A stretch of DNA of 7,317 nt from Caldisericia bacterium (GTDB lineage Bacteria > Caldisericota > Caldisericia > UBA6126), in contig JAQVYZ010000047.1 in the NCBI GenBank assembly GCA_028708485.1, positions 1 through 7,317 of the forward strand. Direction: 5' to 3'. A model generated the notes under the pieces. That model did no database searches. It worked only from the letters and a program-made list of their open reading frames with translations, and had not been told where the DNA came from. This document shows positions 1-6,473 of this stretch, piece by piece. Position 1 is the first letter of the stretch. Every line of letters begins with the position of its first letter. The translations under genes were made by a program, and so were the position numbers.

Positions 1-731
1 TAATCTTCAAGCTCATGAATCCTCGCTTTCACCGATGCAAGATGGGAAGGATCTGAATATTGAATGGCACTATCAAAGAAAGTCGATCGCATAAAATCCT
101 TCAGAGATTTTTGGAAAGCCGGTTCTTTACAATCCAACGAAGAGAGCAAAACATTCTTGTCTTCTGTTGGAACAATGCCATAACGACCATGAGATTTGGA
201 GAAAAGATAAAAAAGCTGCTGAAAAGGGTGAACATTAAAATAGCAATCGAATACATCCTGATGAAGCATCGATCCGATCGTATTCGGGGCAGGTTCGGAA
301 AAATTCAGTACCAATCCGGCTTTTGCGCTTTCCCGAACAAACGCCTCGTTAAGGTACGGTTTGATTCTGATAAATTGCTTTGATTTCGCTCGTATCGAGA
401 TGCCGAATTCTTTTAGTCTGTCTTCTTCCACTACTGGCAAATAGAATAAACCGTAAGAACCGTCGATATTAATATAACAAGCATCTCCAGCCGAATCGGC
501 ATAATCTTCTGATAGTAGGTAAGGAACTGATGGGTCCCGGAGGCAATAAACCATGTTAACATCTGCAGCACCTACTTTTTCATCGTGAATAAAAGGAATA
601 AAATGGCTTTGGGGGTACTCTTTTTGAAGGAACATTTGAAGAGCAAAATCGGTTAAAAAACCGTCCCAAAGAAGATTTTGATCACCTTTAAAAATCTTTT
701 TTGCCGGAATAGAACTTAAATAATTCATCAT
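1..731 (-). CDS. Unrecognised soluble protein, N-terminal 243 codons, cut by window edge
   Basis: Reading the minus strand from 731 gives 243 sense codons without a stop, beginning MMNYLSSIPAKKIFKGDQN and ending ...VKARIHELED at the left edge, so the C-terminus is missing. An in-frame TAA (735-737) lies two codons upstream of the first ATG, so the start must be the ATG at 731 or the adjacent ATG at 728. No Shine-Dalgarno sequence precedes it; the leader is AT-rich (ATTATAATAAGCT). I see no signal peptide, membrane segment or cofactor motif. The protein is rich in aromatic and acidic residues, with a central stretch around residues 68-105 (YCLRDPSVPYLL, then YINIDGSYGLFYLPVVEED) that looks like a globular core. 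I do not recognise the family and give no function. It is transcribed divergently from the iron-sulfur protein gene at 772, 40 bases away. The long open frame and normal composition make it more believable than the 107-codon frame on the opposite strand (60-383). Confidence 0.75.
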   Translation of the reverse strand, partial: MMNYLSSIPAKKIFKGDQNLLWDGFLTDFALQMFLQKEYPQSHFIPFIHDEKVGAADVNMVYCLRDPSVPYLLSEDYADSAGDACYINIDGSYGLFYLPVVEEDRLKEFGISIRAKSKQFIRIKPYLNEAFVRESAKAGLVLNFSEPAPNTIGSMLHQDVFDCYFNVHPFQQLFYLFSKSHGRYGIVPTEDKNVLLSSLDCKEPAFQKSLKDFMRSTFFDSAIQYSDPSHLASVKARIHELED

Positions 732-744
732 AGCTTATTATAAT
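716..744 (+). promoter_or_regulatory. Candidate promoter for the fermentation operon
   Basis: A perfect -10 hexamer TATAAT lies at 739-744, 27 bases before the ATG at 772. Seventeen bases upstream is a weak -35 (TTAAAT, 716-721, 3 of 6 matches to TTGACA). It is followed by a good ribosome binding site, TAAGGAG at 761-767, four bases before the start codon. The -35 lies inside the first codons of the divergent minus-strand gene. The surrounding AT-rich run makes chance matches easy, so the call rests on the -10 and its position at the head of a gene train. Confidence 0.35.
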
Positions 745-771
745 ATATATGAAGCGAAGATAAGGAGAAAT

Positions 772-1785
772 ATGGCGGATATTTTTTGGAAGACGTGGGA
801 TTTGGATTGCTTTGATGTGGGTTCCCAGTCTTTTTTTAATGAATTGAATCTGCCGGAAAACCAGTATTTTCGTCAAATCTTGAAAGAGCCTAAAAATAGT
901 CAGATAATCCTCTTGTCCTGCTTACCTAAGGACCGGAAAATATTTTCCAAATGGTTGCAGGGCAATGGAAAAATTTGGCTGGATTTTTTCTCTTCCCTAT
1001 CGAAAAATACAGTTTTTTTCTCTTCTCAGCATTTGCCGGAGGATATTGTTTACTTACCCCTGGTGTTTCGGAATCTGCAAACAGAATATGTGAAAGATGA
1101 GCCTGAAACTATTGTGGAGCCTTTGTTTAGCACTAATCCCTCTCCTCCGAAAATCAAACTGAAAAGCACCTATTTGCCAACGATATTATATGATGCTGAG
1201 AGAATTATTCCCATCACTTGCACACAGCACTCCTACCAATTTGGATTGTTTTGTGCTCTTTCCTCTCTGTATTACCTGTTACCGACTATGACTCAAACGG
1301 AGATACAGTTATATCCAACAAAAGCGTTGAGATCAGAAGCATTGATCCAAGCTGTAAAACCTTTATTAAAAAAAATCCCGATTAGTATGAACATAAACCT
1401 TGAACCAAAGCCGTTTATTCTGCTGTCCAATGATGTGGTTTCCGCAGACGCTTATTCGGCAATGTTTAACGGGGTGCGCGTCTCCTCTATTCCTTTCCTC
1501 GGAGCTGCCTCAAAGAGTAAGCTTGGGATATCAGACGTATTGATGATACATAACCGGTCTGACCGTTTTTACAAGGCAATTAACCAGAAGCAACAAAAAT
1601 GGGGGAGATGGTCTTTAATCCGAATCAATCAGGAATCCTGTACATTATGCGCTGATTGTATTACAGCTTGTCCTTTCCAGGCATTAACCTTGTTTGAGCA
1701 GGACAAAATTGATTGGAACTCGTCCTTATGTAACCGTTGCGGATATTGTTTGGATATCTGCCCCGAAAAAGCGATTAAATCATGA
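772..1785 (+). CDS. DUF362-like iron-sulfur protein with C-terminal 2x[4Fe-4S] ferredoxin domain
   Basis: The 337-residue protein ends in a bacterial-type two-cluster ferredoxin domain. Cys290, 293, 296, 300 (CTLCADCITACP) and Cys320, 323, 326, 330 (CNRCGYCLDICP) are two complete CxxCxxCxxxCP motifs, expected to bind two [4Fe-4S] clusters for electron transfer in the cytoplasm. The middle resembles DUF362. Residues 141-171 (DAERIIPITCTQHS... to LLP) sit where that family has its 'aD.iI..pklKtH...galKNlfG' segment, and residues 216-257 (ILLSNDVVSADAYSAMFNG, then a GxxD turn) match its 'DpvAvDa' region. The central motif is poorly preserved, with the His as the main survivor, so the enzyme activity, if any, is unknown. 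The start is supported by TAAGGAG four bases upstream. The stop lies 15 bases before buk, so it is probably the first gene of the operon. The context suggests a role in redox balance during oxidation of 2-oxoacids or acyl-CoA formation (inference). Confidence 0.8.
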   Translation: MADIFWKTWDLDCFDVGSQSFFNELNLPENQYFRQILKEPKNSQIILLSCLPKDRKIFSKWLQGNGKIWLDFFSSLSKNTVFFSSQHLPEDIVYLPLVFRNLQTEYVKDEPETIVEPLFSTNPSPPKIKLKSTYLPTILYDAERIIPITCTQHSYQFGLFCALSSLYYLLPTMTQTEIQLYPTKALRSEALIQAVKPLLKKIPISMNINLEPKPFILLSNDVVSADAYSAMFNGVRVSSIPFLGAASKSKLGISDVLMIHNRSDRFYKAINQKQQKWGRWSLIRINQESCTLCADCITACPFQALTLFEQDKIDWNSSLCNRCGYCLDICPEKAIKS

Positions 1786-1800
1786 AACAGGAGGTTCTGC

Positions 1801-2862
1801 ATGGAAGTTATCTTGGCGATTAATCCCGGTTCTACCTCAACAAAGATTGCCATTTATGAAGATCAGACTGAGAAGTTTGTCAAAGAGATCAATCATTCAG
1901 TAGAAGCGTTGTCTCAGTTCACCAAAATTGCTGATCAGGAAGCTTATCGAGCAAAAACAGTGTTGGAAGCAGTTCATGAAACAGGATACCAACTATCTCA
2001 GTTTACAGCCGTAACAGGCAGGGGAGGTTTACTGAAACCCTTGCAGGCAGGCACCTACCTGATAAATGATGCCATGGTAGAGGATGCTACTCTTGGGACT
2101 TATGGAGACCATGCTTCCAATCTTGGATGTATCATAGCAATGAAGATTGGAAAAGAAAATAACATTCCAGCCTACACCACCGACCCCGTGTCCGTCGATG
2201 AATGGTCAGAGAATGCGAAGGTTACCGGTATCAAAGAGATCAGGAGAGTAGCGTTAGACCATCCGCTGAATATACGAGCAGTGATCCGTCGTCATTGTGA
2301 GGAGCAGAACCTTTCATTCGATCATACCAATTTTGTCGTTGGCCATCTGGGAGGAGGCGTATCCGTTTCCGCTTTCCAAAATGGGAAATTAGTTGATTCG
2401 AATAATGCCAATGAATCCGGTCCATTTTCTGCCACCAGATCAGGCACGCTTCCGGTGATGAGTGTCGTTAATCTTTGTTATCAGGAGGAAATGACCCTGA
2501 AAGAGGTGAAAACGCTTATCCTGAAAAAAGCCGGTCTTTACTCCTATTTGGGAACCAATGATCTCAAAGAAGTTTTGAAGAGAATCGATCAAGGTGATAC
2601 TTATGCAAAGTTCATTTTGGATGCCTGGGTTTACCAAATCTCCAAGGAAATCGGCGCCGCTACAGCTGTATTACACGGACAGGTCAAAGCGATATTGTTA
2701 ACCGGAGGGATGGCGAATTCCAAATTAATGGTGGCAGGAATCACCTCTCGTGTTTCTTTTATTGCCCCGATTTTTGTTTATCCCGGTGGAGATGAATTGC
2801 AGGCTTTAGCTTTGGCTGCTTATAGAGCAAACCGGGGACTTGAAACCTTATTAACTTATTAG
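1801..2862 (+). CDS. buk: Butyrate kinase (divergent paralogue 1)
   Basis: This 353-residue protein has the normal length for butyrate kinase of the ASKHA (acetate/butyrate kinase) superfamily, which makes ATP and a short-chain acid from an acyl-phosphate and ADP. Visible motifs are the N-terminal phosphate-binding loop INPGSTSTK (residues 7-15), GRGGLLKP (73-80), DHASNLG (103-109), TDPVSVDE (127-134), HLGGGVSVS (182-190), RSGTLPV (213-219), the LGTND loop (250-254), TGGMANS (301-307) and the C-terminal YPGGDE (327-332). It departs from the consensus at places where its downstream paralogue is canonical: DHPLNIRAV (153-161) instead of HALNQKxV, and NNANESGPFSATRSG with one residue fewer than NNALxGEGPxSxERSG. 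It may therefore prefer a different acyl group, such as a branched one; that is inference. AGGAGG (1789-1794) lies six bases before the ATG. The 8-base gap to ptb supports cotranscription. Confidence 0.93.
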   Translation: MEVILAINPGSTSTKIAIYEDQTEKFVKEINHSVEALSQFTKIADQEAYRAKTVLEAVHETGYQLSQFTAVTGRGGLLKPLQAGTYLINDAMVEDATLGTYGDHASNLGCIIAMKIGKENNIPAYTTDPVSVDEWSENAKVTGIKEIRRVALDHPLNIRAVIRRHCEEQNLSFDHTNFVVGHLGGGVSVSAFQNGKLVDSNNANESGPFSATRSGTLPVMSVVNLCYQEEMTLKEVKTLILKKAGLYSYLGTNDLKEVLKRIDQGDTYAKFILDAWVYQISKEIGAATAVLHGQVKAILLTGGMANSKLMVAGITSRVSFIAPIFVYPGGDELQALALAAYRANRGLETLLTY

Positions 2863-2870
2863 GAGGAAAA

Positions 2871-3782
2871 ATGATTACTAATTTTAAAGAAGCGTATGAA
2901 CGAGCGGTTCAGTTTCCACCCAGAAGAACAGTGATAGTAGCTGCTGGCGATAAAGATGTGTTGGAAGCAGTACATATGGCAAAACAAGCCAAACTGATTG
3001 AGCCTATTCTTATTGACTCCCGGGCCAAAATCGAATCCTCAGCTCCCTCTGATTTCTCTTTGGACACTATCGAGGTCATAGACGAATCCGACAAGCTGAC
3101 TCAATGTAAGCTTGGATTGGAATTGATCCGAAACAAGCAGGCTGATATTTTGATGAAAGGCTTAATATCCACCCCAGTTTTATTTAAGGAAGTCTTGAAC
3201 AAAGAATATGGCATTCGAAAAGGAAAATTGCTTTCTCATGTGGGAGTGATTAAAAGCGAGAAGTATCCGAAATTTATCTTAATGACCGACGGTGGAATTG
3301 TCACAGATGCCACCCTGGAAAATAAAATCGAAATTATTAAAAATGCGGTTCTGGTAGCGAATGCTTTGGGCATAGACATGCCAAAGGCAGCTCTATTGTC
3401 AGCTATAGAAACTGTGACACCCAATATCCAATCCACTATTGATGCTGCTATTATTACAAAAATGTGTGAACGTGGACAATTACCTGGTGTGATTTGCGAT
3501 GGTCCTTTGGCGTTGGATAACGCTGTTTCTATTGAATCCTGCCACCATAAAGGGATCGTAAGTTCGGTAGGAGGGGAGATGGATATCGCTGTTATGCCAA
3601 ATATCGAATCCGGAAATATCTTTTATAAAGTCCTCTTGTACCTGGGAGGCGGGTTGGTTGAGACCGCCGGACTGGTTATTGGCGCAATGGTTCCGGTTGT
3701 GGTTCCTTCGCGTGCCGATACCCCGGAAAATAAGTACAATTCTATCTTAATCGCTAATTTAATTGCGAATACAGGTAAATGA
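2871..3782 (+). CDS. ptb: Phosphate butyryltransferase
   Basis: The 303-residue product belongs to the phosphate acetyl/butyryl transferase family (EC 2.3.1.19 type), converting acyl-CoA plus phosphate to acyl-phosphate plus CoA in the cytoplasm. Family landmarks are DILMKGLISTPVLFKEVLN (residues 92-110), GIRKGKLLSHVGV (114-126), MTDGGI (138-143), ICDGPLALDNAV (208-219), the MPNIESGNIFYKVL stretch (242-255) and the C-terminal VVVPSRADTPENK (276-288) followed by SI. Length is typical for Ptb and it lacks the extra N-terminal domains of long Pta proteins. Lying directly between two butyrate kinase genes, it would supply both with acyl-phosphate; butyryl-, isobutyryl- and isovaleryl-CoA are known substrates of the family. 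The ribosome binding site AGGAGG (2861-2866) overlaps the buk stop codon, four bases before the start, suggesting translational coupling. Its stop is followed after one base by the second buk ATG. Confidence 0.95.
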   Translation: MITNFKEAYERAVQFPPRRTVIVAAGDKDVLEAVHMAKQAKLIEPILIDSRAKIESSAPSDFSLDTIEVIDESDKLTQCKLGLELIRNKQADILMKGLISTPVLFKEVLNKEYGIRKGKLLSHVGVIKSEKYPKFILMTDGGIVTDATLENKIEIIKNAVLVANALGIDMPKAALLSAIETVTPNIQSTIDAAIITKMCERGQLPGVICDGPLALDNAVSIESCHHKGIVSSVGGEMDIAVMPNIESGNIFYKVLLYLGGGLVETAGLVIGAMVPVVVPSRADTPENKYNSILIANLIANTGK

Positions 3783-3783
3783 A

Positions 3784-4857
3784 ATGGATGAACAGCTAAT
3801 ATTAGTTATTAACCCCGGTTCCACTTCAACGAAATTAGCAGTTTACCAGCAGGAAAAGTGCCTAGTTAAAGAAAATATTACTCATAGTGCTGAGGAACTG
3901 AAAGTGTTTCCGAACTTAATGGATCAGTTATCTTTTCGAAAAGAGAAAATATTGCAATGGTTGACTCAAAAAGGATATACCATGAAGCAGTTTTCTGCCA
4001 TCGCCGCACGCGGAGGCGGCATTAAACCGATTCCATCAGGTGTGTATCAGGTCAATGAGTTGATGCTGGAAGATTTGAGAACCTGCCGGTATTTGACGCA
4101 TGCTTCCAATTTAGGAGCTGTTTTGGCTGATGAACTATCCAACGATTATAAAACGATCGCTTATATTGCAGACCCTGTGGTGGTGGATGAATTGGAAGAT
4201 ATAGCGAGGATTTCCGGTTTAAAATCCATGGAGCGGGTCTCCATCTGGCATGCCTTAAATCAAAAACACGTTGCCAGAAGAGCTGCTAGAGATATAGGGA
4301 AGCAGTATGAAGATTGTAACTTTATCGTGGTGCATATGGGGGGCGGTATTTCCATTGGAGCACATTGCAAAGGAAAAGTGATCGATGTAAATAACGCGCT
4401 CAACGGAGAAGGACCGATGTCAGCGGAAAGATCCGGCTCTCTCCCGGTATTAGCACTGGCAGAGTTCTGTTTTTCAGGTAAATACACCCCTGCAGAAATT
4501 AGAAAATTGATTGCTGGCAAGGGAGGAATGGTTTCCCATCTTGGCACGAACAATGCAAAAGAAGTAGAGGAAAGAGCAGAACAAGGAGATCCTGAATGTA
4601 AAAGGATTATGAGCGCAATGCTATACCAGATGGCAAAACTGATTGGTGAGATGAGCACAGTCTTGAAAGGTGAGGTTGATCGAATTGTTTATACCGGAGG
4701 CATGGCGTACTCAAAAGTGATAGATAAGCAACTAGATGCATATGTTTCCTATATTGCACCCAGTTTAATATATCCCGGTGAAGACGAAATGGAGGCGCTT
4801 GCATTGAATATCTATCACGTGATCACCGGTGAAATGAAGCCAAATGTCTATCAATAA
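3784..4857 (+). CDS. buk: Butyrate kinase (canonical paralogue 2)
   Basis: This 357-residue butyrate kinase carries the family motifs in near-consensus form: INPGSTSTK (residues 9-17), ARGGGIKPI (75-83), THASNLGA (105-112), ADPVVVDE (129-136), WHALNQKHVARR (155-166), HMGGGISIGAH (184-194), DVNNALNGEGPMSAERSGSLP (201-221), HLGTNNAKEV (252-261), YTGGMAYSK (303-311) and YPGEDE (330-335). It makes ATP from butyryl- or related acyl-phosphates. The ATG at 3784 is preferred over an in-frame TTG at 3763, because the ATG directly follows the ptb stop (one base between) and places the phosphate-binding loop at the usual distance from the N-terminus. Only a weak AGGT (3773-3776) serves as ribosome binding site, so translation probably depends on coupling to ptb. 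It is a tandem paralogue of the gene at 1801; matching residues run from the first loop to the C-terminus, but divergence is clearly old. Confidence 0.94.
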   Translation: MDEQLILVINPGSTSTKLAVYQQEKCLVKENITHSAEELKVFPNLMDQLSFRKEKILQWLTQKGYTMKQFSAIAARGGGIKPIPSGVYQVNELMLEDLRTCRYLTHASNLGAVLADELSNDYKTIAYIADPVVVDELEDIARISGLKSMERVSIWHALNQKHVARRAARDIGKQYEDCNFIVVHMGGGISIGAHCKGKVIDVNNALNGEGPMSAERSGSLPVLALAEFCFSGKYTPAEIRKLIAGKGGMVSHLGTNNAKEVEERAEQGDPECKRIMSAMLYQMAKLIGEMSTVLKGEVDRIVYTGGMAYSKVIDKQLDAYVSYIAPSLIYPGEDEMEALALNIYHVITGEMKPNVYQ

Positions 4858-5545
4858 ACGAATTACCCTGTTAATCGGAAACATGGGGTCCGGTAAAAGT
4901 GAAATCGGTTTCAATTACGCCTTGAAATACCAATCACAGTTTAAAAGACATGTCAAATTGATTGATATGGATATCATCAAGCCGTATATCCGTCTTCGTG
5001 ATGTCTTGGATAAAGCGCAAGCGATGCATGTGGATTTATTGCTCCCCGAAACACGAATGCTAAAAGCAGATATGCCCATTGTGCCATCAAAAATGGTCGC
5101 CTACCTGCAGGATGACAGCTACGACTTAATTATGGACGTTGGCGGTGAAGATCGCGGTTCCATTACTATTGCTCAGTTTAAGGATTTTTTTCTGCAAACA
5201 GATCTTTCTGTTTGGCTGGTGATTAATCCTTACAGACCTTTTGCCGATACTCCCGAGAAGATTTTGGGAACCATCTCTACTCTCCAGATGTCCACCAAGC
5301 TGCTCATAACAGGTTTAGTGGCGAATCCTCATTTACGGTTTGATACCACCTTGAAGAACGTCAGGAAAGGCATCTCTATTGTTCAGGAAGCATCCGTGCT
5401 CTCCAAAATCCCCATCGTCCTGATCGGTATCTGGCATAAACTTTATTCTGAAGCTTTCGAAGGAGAATATTCTCCGATACCTATCCTTCCAATGAAGCTA
5501 TTCCTGACTTTTCCCTGGGAGGCTGGTAAACTGACCGGAATATGA
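4844..5545 (+). CDS. P-loop ATP/GTP-binding protein, 2-oxoacid oxidoreductase-associated type
   Basis: The 233-residue protein has a Walker A motif at residues 12-19 (GNMGSGKS), an acidic DMD pair at 41-43 in the context LIDMDIIKPYIRLRD, and a Walker B-like segment DLIMDVGGEDRG (94-105). VINPYRPFADT (126-136) and TGLVANPHLRFDTT (156-169) follow; these correspond to segments I recall from MinD/CobB-like P-loop proteins encoded beside 2-oxoacid:ferredoxin oxidoreductase genes. The biochemical role of that group is not established; a maturation or regulatory NTPase role is a guess. There is no transmembrane segment or signal peptide. The start overlaps the end of buk by 14 bases and has no clear Shine-Dalgarno sequence, so coupling to buk is likely. 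No oxidoreductase genes follow in this window; a tRNA comes next. No convincing hairpin-plus-T-run terminator is seen after the stop. Confidence 0.8.
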   Translation: MSINKRITLLIGNMGSGKSEIGFNYALKYQSQFKRHVKLIDMDIIKPYIRLRDVLDKAQAMHVDLLLPETRMLKADMPIVPSKMVAYLQDDSYDLIMDVGGEDRGSITIAQFKDFFLQTDLSVWLVINPYRPFADTPEKILGTISTLQMSTKLLITGLVANPHLRFDTTLKNVRKGISIVQEASVLSKIPIVLIGIWHKLYSEAFEGEYSPIPILPMKLFLTFPWEAGKLTGI

Positions 5546-5569
5546 TTACAATGTATTCCAAACCTCAAT

Positions 5570-5642
5570 GTGCCCATAGCTTAATGGATAAAGCAACGGC
5601 CTCCGGAGCCGTAGACTGGAGGTTCGAGTCCTCTTGGGCACA
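5570..5642 (+). tRNA. tRNA-Arg, anticodon CCG
   Basis: The full cloverleaf can be drawn by hand. The acceptor stem GTGCCCA/TGGGCAC has seven pairs with discriminator A at 5642. The D stem GCTT/AAGC encloses loop AATGGATA with the G18G19 pair and an A at position 20, an arginine identity element. The anticodon stem ACGGC/GCCGT encloses loop CTCCGGA, giving anticodon CCG at 5603-5605, which reads CGG. The variable loop AGACT is short, and the T arm is GGAGG-TTCGAGT-CCTCT with one G-T pair. It is 73 nt and the CCA is not encoded (GTAG follows), so CCA must be added by tRNA nucleotidyltransferase. It lies 24 bases after the P-loop gene and 8 bases before the next ATG. Possible -10 matches TATGAT (5541-5546) and TACAAT (5547-5552) occur upstream but lack a good -35. 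Confidence 0.97.
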
Positions 5643-5650
5643 GTAGTTTT

Positions 5651-6403
5651 ATGAAACTATCAAAACGAAAAAGACAAAAAAGAGCCTTAGTACGTTTTTT
5701 CTTTTATTTAGTATTGCTATCTACCCTGATTCTTTGCGGACATTACTTTTCCTGGGCATCCATCATCAGAATTTATGCTCCTGCAGAACAAAAGAAGGAA
5801 ATCAGGACTTTTATCCGTTCTATGTCAGGGAATTCGATTCTCTCTCTGGAAAAGTTGACTACATTGGATTGGAGCAAGATGAAAGCACCAATCACCAACC
5901 CAGTCCTACATCGGAAGATTCCTTATTTTTGGAGTCTTCATTTTTCTGAAAAATACCAAGCCAGATATGTTTATCTTAATAAGTATATCCGGGAAGTGGA
6001 TATAGATGGAAAATTGATCTCTACCCAGGATAAAGAATCTGTTCAGCCTTCCACACTCCTGTTTTATTATCCCATCGAAATTCAATCGGTACAAAATTCG
6101 ATTGATGAAGTATACGAAAAAGAACTTTCGACTTTAATAGCTTATTTATATCGTTCAGAGAGCGGCTTGGGACCAAAAGTTAGAAATATTCAATTTAATC
6201 CGAATACCGGGATTACACTCACAATTTTTCAGAAATCCTGCCTAATAGGTTTTATTGAGGAAAATCCTGAAGAGTTCATCCAAACCATGGAAAAAAAAAT
6301 TATAAGGCTGGAAGAGTATATTGAAACAAAAAGCTCATGGGATGAGTTTATACAATTTGATTTCCGATTTTCTGACCAAATTATCTGTAGAAAACATCAG
6401 TAA
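5651..6403 (+). CDS. ftsQ: Divergent FtsQ/DivIB-like cell-division protein
   Basis: The 250-residue product has a basic N-terminus (KLSKRKRQKRALVR), a single hydrophobic segment at about residues 13-33 (FFFYLVLLSTLILCG) and a long extracytoplasmic part, the topology of FtsQ/DivIB, which bridges the early and late divisome (FtsL/FtsB partners). The C-terminal third fits the family pattern: KVRNIQFNPNTGITLTIFQ (176-194), then FIEENPEEFIQTMEKKIIRL (201-220), and finally FIQFDFRFSDQIICRK (233-248), which mirrors the usual closing 'yiDlRy.driavr'. The POTRA region (about 35-75) and the central part are not clearly recognisable, so sequence alone is weak evidence. The position just upstream of ftsZ adds support. 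The ATG at 5651 is the first possible start after an in-frame TAG at 5612-5614 within the tRNA. No Shine-Dalgarno sequence precedes it; only eight bases separate it from the tRNA 3' end. Confidence 0.65.
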   Translation: MKLSKRKRQKRALVRFFFYLVLLSTLILCGHYFSWASIIRIYAPAEQKKEIRTFIRSMSGNSILSLEKLTTLDWSKMKAPITNPVLHRKIPYFWSLHFSEKYQARYVYLNKYIREVDIDGKLISTQDKESVQPSTLLFYYPIEIQSVQNSIDEVYEKELSTLIAYLYRSESGLGPKVRNIQFNPNTGITLTIFQKSCLIGFIEENPEEFIQTMEKKIIRLEEYIETKSSWDEFIQFDFRFSDQIICRKHQ

Positions 6404-6408
6404 TTTTC

Positions 6409-6436
6409 TTGATTTTACTGTTTTGGTGACTATGAT
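6409..6436 (+). promoter_or_regulatory. Candidate promoter for ftsZ
   Basis: In the 70-base gap between ftsQ and ftsZ, TTGATT (6409-6414, 4 of 6 matches to TTGACA) and TATGAT (6431-6436, 5 of 6 matches to TATAAT) are separated by 16 bases. Transcription would start near 6443, leaving a leader of about 30 bases that contains the strong ribosome binding site GGAGAGGAG (6457-6465). This would let ftsZ be expressed separately from the tRNA-ftsQ transcript. It is a consensus match by eye only. Confidence 0.35.
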
Positions 6437-6473
6437 TATTTAAGGATTCTTCTATTGGAGAGGAGAAAATTGT

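Noticed and set aside
60..383. Plus-strand open frame of 107 codons
   Set aside because: It lies wholly inside the much longer minus-strand frame, has no ribosome binding site, and its basic, repetitive composition looks like an antisense shadow.
3763..3783. TTG start for the second butyrate kinase, adding seven residues
   Set aside because: It would sit inside ptb without a ribosome binding site; the ATG at 3784 directly follows the ptb stop and gives the normal N-terminus before the phosphate loop.
4260..4658. Minus-strand open frame of 132 codons inside butyrate kinase 2
   Set aside because: It is fully antisense to a strongly conserved enzyme and has low-complexity Ser/Pro/Ile-rich content typical of a shadow frame.
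5546..5569. Possible terminator or strong tRNA promoter before the tRNA
   Set aside because: No inverted repeat is visible, and the -10-like hexamers (TATGAT, TACAAT) have no matching -35 at a suitable distance.
5570..5642. tRNA gene as an attachment site for an integrated element
   Set aside because: No integrase gene and no repeated copy of the tRNA 3' end were found in the window.
6404..6473. Possible terminator between ftsQ and ftsZ
   Set aside because: The gap has T-rich runs but no stable GC-rich hairpin in front of them; a promoter reading fits better.
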